This document shows, one piece after another, positions 1-14,174 of a stretch of 64,000 bases of DNA. The notes below the pieces were generated by a model. It worked only from the letters and a program-made list of their open reading frames with translations. It ran no database searches and had not been told where the DNA came from. Origin of the DNA: Sipunculus nudus (Eukaryota; Annelida; Sipuncula; Golfingiida; Sipunculidae); assembly GCA_026874595.1 (NCBI GenBank), contig CM049311.1:41169676-41233675 (forward strand), in the 5' to 3' direction. Every line of letters begins with the position of its first letter. Position 1 is the first letter of the stretch. The position numbers were made by a program, and so were the translations under genes.

Positions 1-46
1 GCTCAGTAAGATATAATATTCTATATACTGGTTAGATATAGTATAT

Positions 47-212
47 GACAAACCTAATAACTTGGTCAGTTACGTGTAAATGTGTTAGCTTTAGTCTGTG
101 ACAAACCTAATATCTCGGTCAGTTAGGTGAAGACTAGTTTGAGATGGTATGTGACAATTCTAATATCACGGTCAGTTAGGTGAAGACTGGTTAGATATAA
201 TATGTGACAAAC
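47..212. repeat. 53-bp minisatellite built on the exon 11 splice donor
   Basis: Anchor positions 47, 100, 152 and 206 give periods of 53, 52 and 54 bp. On the minus strand each unit reads like GACCAAGATATTAGGTTTGT. The copy nearest the exon is the true exon end and donor. Two of the three downstream copies keep the AG|GT, and the copy near 160 has lost it (AGAA). Confidence 0.85.
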
Positions 213-325
213 CTAATATCTTGGTTATTAACGCCTTATATTCTTCTTTCTGTCCTTTAAATTTCGGTTCCAGTATGTCCTTCCACGTTACAGCTGACAG
301 TGAGTTCATTGATGATGACAGGGTG
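213..325 (-). CDS. SLC5 symporter coding exon 11 (residues 349-386), last exon in window
   Basis: The acceptor is GTTTCAG at 326. The exon encodes STLSSSMNSLSAVTWKDILE and a Lys/Glu-rich loop, matching the [20 protein letters not shown] region of SLC5A8. The donor ATTAG|GTTTGT at 213 lies inside the last unit of a 53-bp minisatellite. I see no further exon between 1 and 212. Confidence 0.88.
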
Positions 326-3300
326 CTGAAACGAATTTGCAACATCAGGACATATCATCATCATTTCTGATCTGGTCACATCTTTAATTTCTACTGAGGG
401 CAGTTAAATTTCATTGGTTTACTCTCTGTTAATGCTAGAAGTCATTCATATACCGATTTGAATGTGTCAAAGAAACAAATATTATATACATACACACACA
501 TACATACATATACATACATATATTTATATAGCGCTTAATACATATTAGTCCTCCAAATAGCTCAGACATTGATTAGACAAAAATCTTCTACAAGATGTAG
601 AATAATCAAACAAAACTGACTGTAAGGTTAAAAAGTCATTAATTATATAAATTCATATAAGGTATATGAATATGGGTTGTGGCACATAATTGATGTCAAT
701 ATGGTGTAACAAATTTAGAACAACAAGGGTTAACTGTATTCCTGCCTGAAAATGTTTCCTTTAGGAAAGGGTTTGTGCATCTCGTATGTGGACAGGGAGA
801 AAATTTCATGACATTGTTGCCGAATGACTTTAAGGTACAGCTTGCGGGTTTTAGGTACACAAAGATCGCTTTGACCATACAATCTAATGGATCGGGATTG
901 TGTATCCTTCTGCAGCATATCAGCACACAAATACCTGGAGCTTGGCCATGCAGCGCACGGTGCACGCCATGATACAGGGAATTATCATAACCAAGTCTTG
1001 AGGTATTTAGTGCATGCACAAAGATTGCAAAACTGTAAGGTAGCGATTGATGTAACCGATATAGGACAAATGGATAAACGCAGCGCGTCATGTGGTGACA
1101 ACCTGGTTTAAGTTCTGCATTACACCTTGTCCCACCGTCTCGTTAGATGTTACTTCAGCATGCCGAAGCCTGTGTTTCATTTCCATAATCCTTAGAGGGC
1201 CTGTCAGGACCTGCAATGTACTAAGGGTAGAAAGGGCCTAACAAAACTTGCCACGTATTACGGGTATAAGAGGGCTTTACTGTAACCTTCGACTGTAAGA
1301 CCGGACCTAGAGTATCAGTTACTTCTGTAACCTACGAGTGTAAGACAGGACCTACCTGAGAGCACCACTTACTATTGTAACCTTCGATTGTAAGACAGGA
1401 CCAACCTGAGAACCCAAGTTACCACCATAACCTACGAGTGTAAGACAAGACATACCTAAAGGCGTCAGATACCACTGTAACCTACAAGTGTAAGATAAGA
1501 CATACCTTAGAGCGCCAGTTACCACTCTAACCTACGAGTGGAAGACAGGACTTACCTGAGAGCGCCGCTGAAGAGCACGGCCAGGAACAGGCCAGGCAAC
1601 CCCGGGATATTTAATACGTCCACAACAAAGTACGGGAGCAGCTGACAAAAAAAGCAAAAATTTGGTAATAAAATTGTCATTCCTGGATAGAGAGTTCATT
1701 CAATTAAATTACATTTTCTTTAAAGCCAGATATGTGTATGGTCAAATAAGCTACCAGTTGTGTCGTAGCTGCATGATTTTACCAAAGGAGTGCCATCTTT
1801 CCTTGCCGTGCTTACATATATCTCCAACGAAGGAACTTTACCATAAGGAAAGCAAACTGAAAAATATTTTACAATCTTAAATAACATCGCGTTGACCTTA
1901 GTTGAATTTCCTTGAGGGACAATGTACATAAGGACTCAATTATGAGTGTTACATGCACGTTTGAAATACGATAATTTGTACAACGATTTTCTTTGAAGGA
2001 GAAGAGCAGTAAGTATAAAGTAACTTTTGTCTTACCTGGTTTGAGTTACCAATTAGGCGACCCCTGAGCGGGTCACATTGCAACTTTGCAAAATACGCAT
2101 ACATAACAATACCGAAGCATCCAACTATCACGGCAAATATGGCAAAGTAAAGCCCGCCCAAAAGTAAGCATCTAAAACAGAAAAGGTCTAATGAATAATA
2201 TGACTAATCCTTTGGTCCGAGAACAATTATCTTTTAATCGGGGAAATATCGGTGTCAATGAAAATTGTTCTTTACCTGCTTAAGCGGCTTTCATAGACAC
2301 TGAATCTTATGATAAACTTTATGGTTATTCCATATGTGCCTAGTAGTTTAATGTGTTGTTATGTAGTTTCCACCGTCGGGTAAATCGCACAGATGTATTA
2401 ATTTTCACAAAGTATTAAATAACAAATAAACGCGGGTCCAGCGGACAACAACTCACCGTGAATATTTTCCATGTGACAATACAGGGATAAATTTAAAGAA
2501 AGATAATAACATTTCGTCATTTATTTTGGTTTTTGCAAAACCTACAATGATTTAGAATAGTAAATAATCCTGAATCTCCTGTTATCTCTTAACAGTTTGC
2601 ACTTTTTCTTATATTGGGCTGCTTAGACTATTTCATAGGAATTCCCATTTTCCATGGCAGTTTTGAAGATATTATTTGACTGACTTTCTTCAAATATTGC
2701 ATGATCACAGAAACATTATAAGGGATGACATACATTCTTTTATTTCACTGATGGTATTGTTACGGAACCTAATAACAATAGATCACGTAGTCGTGACGAG
2801 CATCAATTTTGTTATGGAGATTTTAAAAAATCAGATTCTGAAACACTAGGCAACGTGAAATGTATAATTTATTCTTATATCAACCCTAACATTTCAATAC
2901 ACTAAATCAATACAATTACACAGTATAACAACAGTATAACAGTAAATCAATACATTTACACAGTATAATAAATAAAGTTTACAGTACCAGGATACCGGTC
3001 ACCACTGTCACAGCGACAACAAGTCCTTTAAAACGTATAATCCTGATAAACAGTTCATCTATATCTTCTCAAAGAAAAATAGTCCAATTCAATCACAAAA
3101 TCAATCTGTTGTAATCCAGAAGTGAATTTATTGTAATAATCCCGTAAGCAAACTGGAGACAGGCCGCACTAAATCTGCATAAAGTTCGTAGAATCCCTGA
3201 CACTACTGCAATTACCGGATAGGTCCAAAACTGACTCTCACTTATCCGTGTCCGCTGGAATATTTCTCTCTCCTCTCTCAAACACAGCCCCGATTTATAC

Positions 3301-6300
3301 CTTTTCATCCGAAAATTCGAGAAACTTGTATTTCACGAACAATCGAAAGAACCCAACAATACATAATAAACACGCCCATAGAACATTACAGGACGCGCTC
3401 TATAGCGCGACCAGCCCAGAAAGTTCCATATCAGCATGAGCGCTGTGTTTCTACACGTCAGACTCATACGTGGGCCGGCTCGGCTCGCGCGTCCCCAATG
3501 GCAACGGACAATGCTAGCGCTACACAGACACATGCAAGACTGCTGCCCACAATAAAAGAGACATCTGTAACAGTATAAATGATCCCCATGTCTCAGGTTG
3601 ACGTACATTCTTTTATCTCACTGATGGTATAAATGATCCCCATGTCTCAGGTTGACGTACATTCTTTTATCTCACTGATGGTATAAATGATCCCCATGTC
3701 TCAGGTTGACGTACATTCTTTTATCTCACTTATGGTATAAATGATCCCCATGTCTCAGGTTGACGTACATTCTTTTATCTCACTGATGGTATAAATGATC
3801 CCCATGTCTCAGGTTGACGTACATTCTTTTATCTCACTGATGGTATAAATGATCCCCATGTCTCAGGTTGACGTACATTCTTTTATCTCACTGATGGTAT
3901 AAATGATCCCCATGTCTCAGGTTGACGTACATTCTTTTATCTCACTGATGGTATAAATGATCCCCATGTCTCAGGTTGACGTACATTCTTTTATCTCACT
4001 GATGGTATAAATGATCCCTATGTCTCAGGTTGGAAAGTGATTCAATGAAAGAGCAAAATCGTGCACACAGATCTATGATAAATGAAAACTTTTTCGTGTA
4101 CAGTCATTGCTGAGATCAGTTGCCATCCATGACGAGGGACTGACCCCGCGACTGACTGGCTGTAGCTCCATCAGGTGATCTAATAAGTGTATATGTGCAA
4201 TTCTTCAAATAGGGGTCAAAATAGGGTCGACTGCTTCATAGGGTATTATTTACACACAATCAGGGTAATAATTATATCAGAATGAGTTTGATGATTTATT
4301 GCAATTCCCGATGTAAGGGTAATATTGCAAGAGTAAGTCCAGATACAATTTTAGGGCCAATTTTTAAGATCCAATTTGAGGCCTTGATAAAAAATGGATG
4401 TCCTAAATAAGGGCTTTCAATGAAAAAAAAATTAATAAAATTTGTATCCATCAATAATAATTGGGGATATTTTTGTGTTTGTTTACTATAAACAAGATCG
4501 AATGTGCTTCCTACAAAAGTTCTATGAGCTGCTCTTCAGTATTTTTCACTCGTTGGACTAACGAAGACAGGTCCTAAATTTTCGTCAACTCCGTTACAAC
4601 TGCACCATTATGCCATCTACAGCCATCCAGTGGAACAAATCGAATGGCCAATCATATCCTTCGTTACAATGTAGGACATTCAAAGTGAAGAATCATGGCT
4701 TCAAACCAGATTTTTTTATTTTTTTCAGTGAAAAAGTATTTAAAAAGTTAAGTAGCTTAATTCACCCTTCAACCCTGTTACGCTATTTGTTGAAAAAAGT
4801 AATCGTTGAAACCTATAAACATTCATGAACAGAGAGAGGCATCGTTAATCTATTAGAAATTATATATTTGTTTGAACGATATAATGTCCATTATGTCCGC
4901 TGATTAGGTAAAATTTAAAAAATCATCAGCTCCGTTACCATCAACTCCGTTACGATTTTATTGTAACGGAGTTGACGAATCAACAAACATTTTTCAATGA
5001 AAAGTCCAACCAGTAATACATTATTCCCTAATGAAAAGATTTATAAATATGCACACTGAAGATAAGAAGCAGCTTCACTGAACATGTGATATATAGCATA
5101 ATCCCTTCTAATGCGTTTATCTTCCCCCTGGAAAATACTGTTGCTCTTTGAAAAAAAAACCTTATTTTGGTAGTTGAAAAATGCTTTAGTCTTGAAAATT
5201 GACAGCAATAGGAACATTATAACTTATATCTTAGACATATTTTATGAGTTTGTTTTAGAGGTGCGGACCGGACCGGAACGTTCGGTGCACCAAATAAGCG
5301 GTCCTGTCTTGTCAGGTCAAGCTGAAGGCGGTCCGGTCCATAAGGTGGACCGGTCCAAGCGGTCCGGTCCATTTATTAAAATATCATTAAAATTAAAATA
5401 AATTGAAATTTCTTTTATTCTACGTTTGTTCTACATATTTTTTTTTATTACATATATTTGTTAAAATATTTAACAAAACCGAATATCATACACAGCAAAA
5501 CGTGCTATAAATGTGATATTATAATCTTAACTTGAATCGCAGCATCTGGGTTTGATTTTTAATGACAAATTTAAAATTACAATCTTTGTTAATAATTTAA
5601 AAAGTGGTATATATTTTGTGTTACTGTGTGGGGCATGGTGGTTAGAATATTAACCAAATGTGGAGGGCGGGGCGAGCTGATTTAAGATATTTGCTTGGCG
5701 GGGATGGATGCGGGCTGACATAAGCTGATTAGTTATGGAGCGGTTTAAGTGCGATTTTATATTAAAAAAAACTTATTAATCTAATGTGCAGGGTTGGGCG
5801 AGCTGATTCAAAGAATATGCTGGGCAGGGATGCGGATTACCATCAGCTGATAAGTTATGTAATGGTTTATGTGCGATTTGATACAGAAAACTTATTAATC
5901 TAATGTTAATAATTTAATAAATACAATATACTTAATGTATTCAACGTATATAAATTGGTCTTATTATACTAAGCAAAAGTATCAGCATTGTGCAACGCAG
6001 CAGGAGACAATGAACATGTCACTTCAATCATAAGTTAATAACAAAAAATGACCTTTAACTGTTACTCAAGAGGGGAAAAATATAAAATATAAATACACGT
6101 ATATAATTGTACTATTGCAGCTGTCATTGCTTTAAACACATTTTATGTAGCCAATGAGTCTTTCTGAGATGGTTTATTACCCCTTCTTCATAACACGATT
6201 TGTTGGTGAAACTAAATCCTTAAGTCATCTGTTTAACTTAAACCTTTAAACATTAGGTAGGGCGGTCCAACCGGTCCGGTCAAGGAATAAGCGGTCCGGT

Positions 6301-8458
6301 ATTTTGTGTTATCGGTCCAAGCGGTCCGGTCCGCACTTCTATAGTTTGTTTATGAGCTTATAACTGAAATTCATTGGGTTAACAGGCTAATCACCATGGC
6401 TACACTGGGAAAGAACAAATGAGAGTATATATAGACATTATTATTTTCTGTTGGATTCATCTAATGAAGTGTTAGGCATTTATATAAGTAAGAATATCCC
6501 CATAACCTATACATGAAAGGAGAACGTTCCAAAAATGACCATCGCGTGTTGTGTATTTCGTTCTCTGTTCTACACATGACAGCTTTTAGTGTAACACGAA
6601 GAGTGATTACAAGGCCGCTGAAAAGGTTCAGCTCAATCACGTTTTAGCATTGCGTTGACATTTTGACCTTTTAATAAAACAGTATAAAGAATTAAATTAG
6701 AAGAAAGTTTTGGAACTTATTACTGTGTACAATTTTTTAGTGCCGAGCAGGCCCTTTTTACTTAGGATACACTTTTCAATCCAACTATTGGTATCAGTTT
6801 ACTTTAATATTTGCGTTAGTGTTTTAAATATATATAAATGAAATTAAGGGTAATATTTTATTAGTTAAGATGATGCTAGCCCTTAATGACAACTGCACAG
6901 CTCTTAATTTTATAAGGTAACAAGACTATCATTTTTGTTGAAATATATCAACTCCGTTACAGCTCTTAATTGTTACAATATTTTCCTGGATTAAGATAAT
7001 GTTGGCATTTCTTTACTTTCTCAAGTATTTTTTGTCTTTAAAGGAGAAATATGTTTTTATTGAATTTATATTTAAATTGTTAAATACCAAGTAGGTAGGC
7101 ATTTAGTTCTTTCTCGCAACAATCCCTTGCTGAGTTGTTCAATTTAGCAGTAATTTACATTAATTGACTTTTAATATGTGTTTAACATAAACGTTATGTG
7201 GTAACTTTTGTTTACCTGTGAGGGTAACTTGTTTCGATCCATTTTAGCATGATACAACACGATAGTTATATGTTTACTTTTTGTTCAAATGTGTTAAAAA
7301 TTTAGGTAAGAATATTTTTTATAATTTTGTGCGTTATCAACTCCGTTACATTCCAGTAAGCGCAACATTTTAGCCCAAAACTATTTTCGATCGTTTTCCT
7401 TCAGACTTTGCAGCAGTTAACGTTACAAAGTATTGTTAAATGTTGGACAATTTGTAGGAAATCAGTAATATTGAGCGAACCTGTCTCTTTTAGCAAGTTC
7501 TCTTCATTGCACTTTATCGGTCCAAAATTTATGTGCACTGTCACCTTATTATTGAGCATTATTAAAAAAGTCAGGAATAATTTTCATATCAAACTCTAGT
7601 GTTTATGATGATTGTATACCATACTTTTGTAAAATCTACATAAGTGCCACATTCAAACTTCTTTTTTACCGCATTATTTTGTGATTTAAAAAAATAATAA
7701 CTGTTGTAACGGAGTTGACTTGCTGACTCAAGAGTGTTATTCTTCTATTGTGGAAAAATAGCAAGTATGGAGAAAGTGCGCTGCTGCTGGTAGTTTTTGA
7801 CCTTTCATATATCCCGCCTGAAAAGGAAAGAAAAAAGAATGAATTTGGCAACAACTTTTTTTCCCTCTGTATGGGAACTCGAAATTGACCCCTATTCGGA
7901 GATTTACACATATACTGGCCTTTAGTGAATATAATGACCCACGGACCAAGTTTGATCATATCACGTAGGACACCAGGGAGTAGCACCATTTCGCCCTCTG
8001 ACATTACAGAGTCTACCACCAGCGTATAAGCTGTCATTCATACCAGTTAAATATACGTGCCTGTATGTTGAATCTTGTACTCACGGCTAAGCAGGGACCT
8101 CCTCGTGATTTCTTTATTAAGTTAAACTCTTAATTCTGGTTAAATCCTTTTATACCCTAATATATTCCTTATTTCCGTTTAGTAAGGTATAATCGTGATA
8201 AAGCGATACAGCAAACCACGTACAGTTTGGCCTTTCCAACAGAAGGCAGGGCGCAGTACCGCTGTACGGACACCTGGTTTGTGCCGAGAGCCGAGATAAT
8301 CATGACGGTCTCTCCGATAACCAGCGGCCAAAAGTTCATACGCTTGGTCGGGTCGATCGAAAAGCTGGAAATCAAGTGAACAAGAAGATATGTTAATCAT
8401 TCAAAATCGGAAAGCTTTCTTTTATAAATTGTTTTATCTTATGGTTCTAATAAATATA

Positions 8459-8556
<98 letters not shown>

Positions 8557-11500
8557 CAGAGATAGAAAATTAATCAGAATCGTTTGTATTTATGACTCTT
8601 CGCTTGGACAGAGTTTGATTGTTCTACAGTTATTCGGAAAGGGGGGGGGGGGGGGGGTGAAGTCATATTTTTTACAACACGGACATGGTGATAACCAGAA
8701 TTATTGTAAGCTGTCACTGATTCTACCCAATTCTAGTAATTTATATTAAACATATGGTGTCCACTATTTACACAACAGTTATTCATATTGATATTAAAGA
8801 CTGAGACAGGAACACGTTTCCATGGCCACTTGTGTTTCTAGTCGTGTAAAATCGTCTTTTGACCATTCATCAAATAATCTCGCATTCATTTACATACGAT
8901 CTCTTACTCAAAAAAGTTGAGACGACCTCCAACCCTTGCAGCTTCCCATGCCTCTGCAAAGCCTCCGACACGAACTGTTCCCTTAGAAATAGGAAAATAC
9001 AGAAACTAAGTTTGCTGTAGAATATGTATAACTTGTAGTCTCTAGCAAATTTCTAATTAATATTAAAATCATCTAAGCCTGAGTTAAATGTGCATATAAT
9101 GTGCATATATCATCTTTATTCACTTTGTCATTCAATTCGATATTGTTTTATTTGCTAAAATAGCCTAAGTTCGATATGGTAACTTATCTGTCATAGCATT
9201 TCGATTATACATATTCGATTCTATCCGACTATTAAGCCGTGTATCCACTTGTATGCGGACACGGCTAAAAACGTGAACAAAAAAAATAAGAAATACTGTG
9301 TTAATGTATATGGTACGAAGAATACATTTTTGTCAACCGGATCATGTAGCGGTTTCACAGAAACGTATACGGAAATGTGCTACGTGCCATTTCGAAAAAA
9401 ACAAAGTCCTAAAACCGCACACACAAACCGTTATATTGTCTCAACCAAAGTCTGTGAGTGACCTGATTTCGTTTACATGTGTTTAGACGGGGGCCAATAG
9501 AGTCATAGAATAACTATCGGCCGTGCTCTGCCTTGCTCTGATCACTATCACACAAAACAAGCATAAAGACAATACGTATCATTAAATAAGTGTAAAACAG
9601 ACATCGGACACGAGAGTATGATCGTTACACTGATAGTCCGAAAACACGGGTAAACACCAGACTCTGACCTGGTAAATCAAAATTAACCCCCGCTGCAATT
9701 TGTCCCACGTAAGCAACAGGATATCCCTTTTCAGTGGTCCAGTGAATCCATGGTAAGATCACAGTGACGTTACATCCACCAATCTAACGCCTGTTATTGA
9801 TATCGCTAAAATTCTGGTAAATTTCTTCATAAAACATAATGTCCTTTTCAGGCTTGAAATAACAGATTTTAACTTATATCTGGAGCTCCCGAAACTAAGG
9901 TCACAACGGTCTCAACACGTAGCAGTTAATCCTTTAAACTCGACTCAGGGGTAGTGCAGCTAGAACGATGTAAGCATCAACAATTTTGCTACAGGTTGGA
10001 AATGATTTAATCTAACGAAACCCTGCGCTGTCACATAAATTCACACAATTAGTCGCTAAAAAATAAACCATAAGAATATAATCTGGTCTTATTTTCACGA
10101 ATTCAGTCACACTAATGTGGACTGAATCACATGTCACTGCTCGACAACATGGTAAGAACTCAAAATGTTTTATCACGACACGACCCCAACCGTCTTTCTC
10201 GATAAAGTCGCAAGCAACACCTGATATGCACGATTGTGTAAAGAACCAATGCCTTGACTGAACAAGTAAGCCAAAGTAAAACCCCTATGATTAAAGATAC
10301 TTCCTAAATTCTAGCCGAGAATAGTCGCCATGTCAATATAACATAAAAAACGAAAAATCATTACCAACAAATTAATCTTAATAACAGGCAGTAAAGCTTA
10401 TCAGACCTGACGGAGGACTGTTCTGTCACGAATTTACATATATCAAAACATGCGGACATCCGTGTCCGCGGACATCCGTGTCCGCGGACATCCGTGTCCG
10501 AATGTTTACCTGGGCCTATGTGATCGAAAAACTTGAAAATTTGCGTTTGCGAGGGGATTTGCGGAAAGCTAGCGTAGGCTCACACTTTTTCGGAACTGCT
10601 AGTAACCTCTCGCACGTCTTCCGCAATTTTGCGATTATTTAGCTGTTGCGAACACTCGCAACCCACGTTCTACTGCTTTTCAGGATGCGCCTGTGCTATA
10701 CACAACACACAGGAATAAATGTGAGATATTGAAAGAAGGTGATTGTAACAAAAATGATATGTACTTATTTAACACTGAATTTCAGGTTTCAAAACAGGGG
10801 TTAGAAAATCCAGAAATCATACCTGTCGCTAAGCCGAGACATTAGAAATAATATTTGACGTCATATTGACATATCACGATATTTTTTTTTTTAGGGAGGG
10901 AGGGAGGGAGAGAAAGGGAGGGGCGTTGAACCTATGACCTTTCGCTTCGTTTTCCAACGTTTTTTCAACATCCGCAAAAGATACGTAAACTTACCCTTAA
11001 ATATCTGTCATAATCATCATGAATCCTTGAAATAAATTCGCTTTATGTGTGGTATTTACTCTGTATGATATTATGCATTCCTCTCAATTAACACGATTTA
11101 TTGGGAACATGTTTTAATACATTGTTTGATCTAATTATTTTATGATAATTATACATTATGATCTATACATATTTTCTTGATTTATGAGGTTTCGTTTAAA
11201 TCTTTTATATAGAGATAATAGAGAAATATTTGTTCAAAATCAGGAATATTTCCAAGGTTTTTTACATCTGATTGTTTTAAATATTGTAAAAGTCTTATTC
11301 ATAAAGAAATATAACGTAAGAATTCACTGTAATAATTCACATTTATCTGGACTTGTATGATTCATGTCACATAAATTTGATTATTTATCAAGCTAAGTAA
11401 GTTTATTTATAATCACGTTTACATGCAACCTTAACAAGTGCCAACATTAAACTTGAAACATTATTTTGTTACCCCACCATTCTTGTGGCTTGTCTTTTGA

Positions 11501-14118
11501 TCCTAATGTTTTGAAAGTTTTCATGAATTCCTCTGTAGAATCAAATGGTCGTTGATAAATTTTAATTTTGTACTATTATAGTCCATTATATATTCAAATT
11601 CAAATTCAAATTATTTAAATCATGCAGCGAAGCACCGACCGAACCGTGCAAGCATAAGAGATAAAAGAGATAATTAATCAGCTAATTCAGCTTACGGAAT
11701 ACTCTTAGTATATAATATTATAATATGTATGATATATAATGCATGTATGATATATATTATTTTATAAACGTTATATACATAAATTGAGGTCAGTGAAATG
11801 GAAACTCACTTATGAGATTTCTGATTCATTAATTTTCATTCCAAATTGAAACAATGTATTTCTAAGCATTCAGTATAAGAAATTTTTCATAAAATATGGT
11901 TTTTCACTTACTTTGTATTTACATTCTCTAATGAGATATTCAAAATTATGTATGCAAAAAGGATGCCGATTTTTTTTCAGAGAAGGAAGACATACCTGGC
12001 ATAAAAATGTTTAGTGATATTGAATATACATGTATAATATATAATATGTTATATGTATTATATGTAAGGCTTGTGCTGGCATTATAACATGTAGCATTTA
12101 TCGTGTCTGGGCTCTTTTGTCTCGGCTCTCTTTGTCTCGGCTCTCTTTGCCCTGAATGAACAGAGCCAAAAGCCGCTGAGAGAGGTTTCTGAAATTCGCA
12201 AATTAACGAGAGCCTGCGCCTTTTAGTCAGTTTGAGAAAGTTTTGATCACATCCAAAATCAGTCTGGGAGAGGTTTGGGAGAGGTTTTTGCTCGCAAGTA
12301 TCTTTGCGAGACCTTTGATCACATAGGCCGAGCATCGCAACCGCACCGCTCCGGTACAAGCGGTCGGCTTCAGGAATTACCAGTGAGGTGATTCAGGGGT
12401 GGATGAAACGTAAAAAGAGGTATCCAGGTTCGAAAGGGCGGGGGGACAGGCCGCAAAAATTTGTCTGAACCCCTGACCCTCATCTGGATTCGTTTCTGTA
12501 TAATAGCACACTGAAGCTGTAAGCAGGAGGGTTCTCAACAATAAAACCTGGCAACTCTGAATCTAAGATTAATTTACAAAACCCTCTACCTAGAATAAAT
12601 CATGAAAATATTATGTTCTTTAAGTAAACATGAAGTGTCAACATTAGACATTTCCAAAAAGACTAAGTTAAGAAGAAATATGATGACACATTAAAATTGT
12701 GGTGAATCTGTGACAAAGGTGTTCACAAGATCCTACTAATTAATATTGAATTAGATGAAAAGCTAAAAAATGACATCAAATGGGAATTAATGCAACAGAA
12801 TCAAATAGGAAATACATGCTTGTGACACAGGTATGCCAAACATCCAGGAAGTGACAGGCTATAAGAGTATCATCTGAAATAATTAATATTTATGAGCTGG
12901 ACATGAAGTAACATCAATCATAACTTAAAGCTTGTAATACCTGATCTCCTCTTAACGTTCATCGTTATATTATGTAAATTTCTCCTTGTTTTTTGAGCAT
13001 AATAGTTAAACACCGCCCTATCTGTTAGGATGGCTTAATGCAAGTCTCATGCTCACACAGCTAGATCTCCCGAGTCTCGTCCTTTTTTCGTTCTTTAGTT
13101 AAATACTTAGCCATTTAATGAAGTATGAAGCGTAGTTTTTATGTATATAGACGTTTAAATAAAAAATCAAATGATATTATGTTCGAGCGGGGGCTTCAAA
13201 CAAAGGGTATACACAATACCAGTTGTTATATATAACCACGTACTGAAGCCCTCTTAACGTAAGTGTCGCTTGATATTAAAAGAAAGGTTCTTTATAAAGA
13301 TTTAAATGCCACTTCATTTAGGTCTTGTTTGAAGCTACCAGTAGGAGTGTTACACTTGATACAGGAACGTGAGAATAGGTGGATGTTAAACAGATTTACA
13401 GGTACGAGAGCCGTTTATTTGTATGAGGATCATGTACGCAGCTTGAAGGAATGGTCTTAAATGTAGTAGATAATGGGTTTGCTGTAAGTACAAGGACGCC
13501 CCCTTCTTTGAGTAGGCCATGGGTCAGAAACTGAAAACATCTTCCTTCTAGGGATATAATGAGGTGATATTTTTTGTTTACTTAAAGATCTGCTCTTTCA
13601 AAATCCGGTTTCTGCCAGGCGTCCATTGGTGATATTGGCATTGTAAGCCGCCATTTTGAATATATAATGAAGTCGCTGTTTCTGCATAACTTCAGCATAA
13701 TACAACCAAAGTTATCATGAAATACACCAAGTTTGGAATTGTCATACCAAAGGTATTCAAGAAAAGCACTCTTGAAGTAATTTATTCAGTTATTTTGATA
13801 TTATTAAAGAGCAGATCATAATTATAATTTAGGATCAATGGTAATTTTGACCCTGTAGGTCGCCATTTTGAATATATAATGAGATAATTGTTTTCACATA
13901 TGTTTGTCAATCCTCATATCTTAAAAAAAATACAATTGTGAAATAATATTGTTGGCTAATGCTGATCTCCTCTTAGTATAAATATGCCTGTCATTCGAGA
14001 TTTGGTCATCAGGGGCGAAGCCAAGGGGGGGCCGCCATGCCCCCCCCCCCCCCGCCCCGGTCGCATCCTGTACTCGCTATCCTTTCGGAATTTCACTTAA
14101 CCAAATACAATATATAAA

Positions 14119-14174
<56 letters not shown>

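Noticed and set aside
3574-4033. CRISPR-like array of 54-bp repeats
   Set aside because: Repeats are head to tail with no spacers, in a eukaryotic intron.
7666-8037. 123-codon minus-strand frame between exons 8 and 9
   Set aside because: Exons 8 and 9 join directly in phase and the joined protein matches the family. The frame has no splice signals or family similarity.
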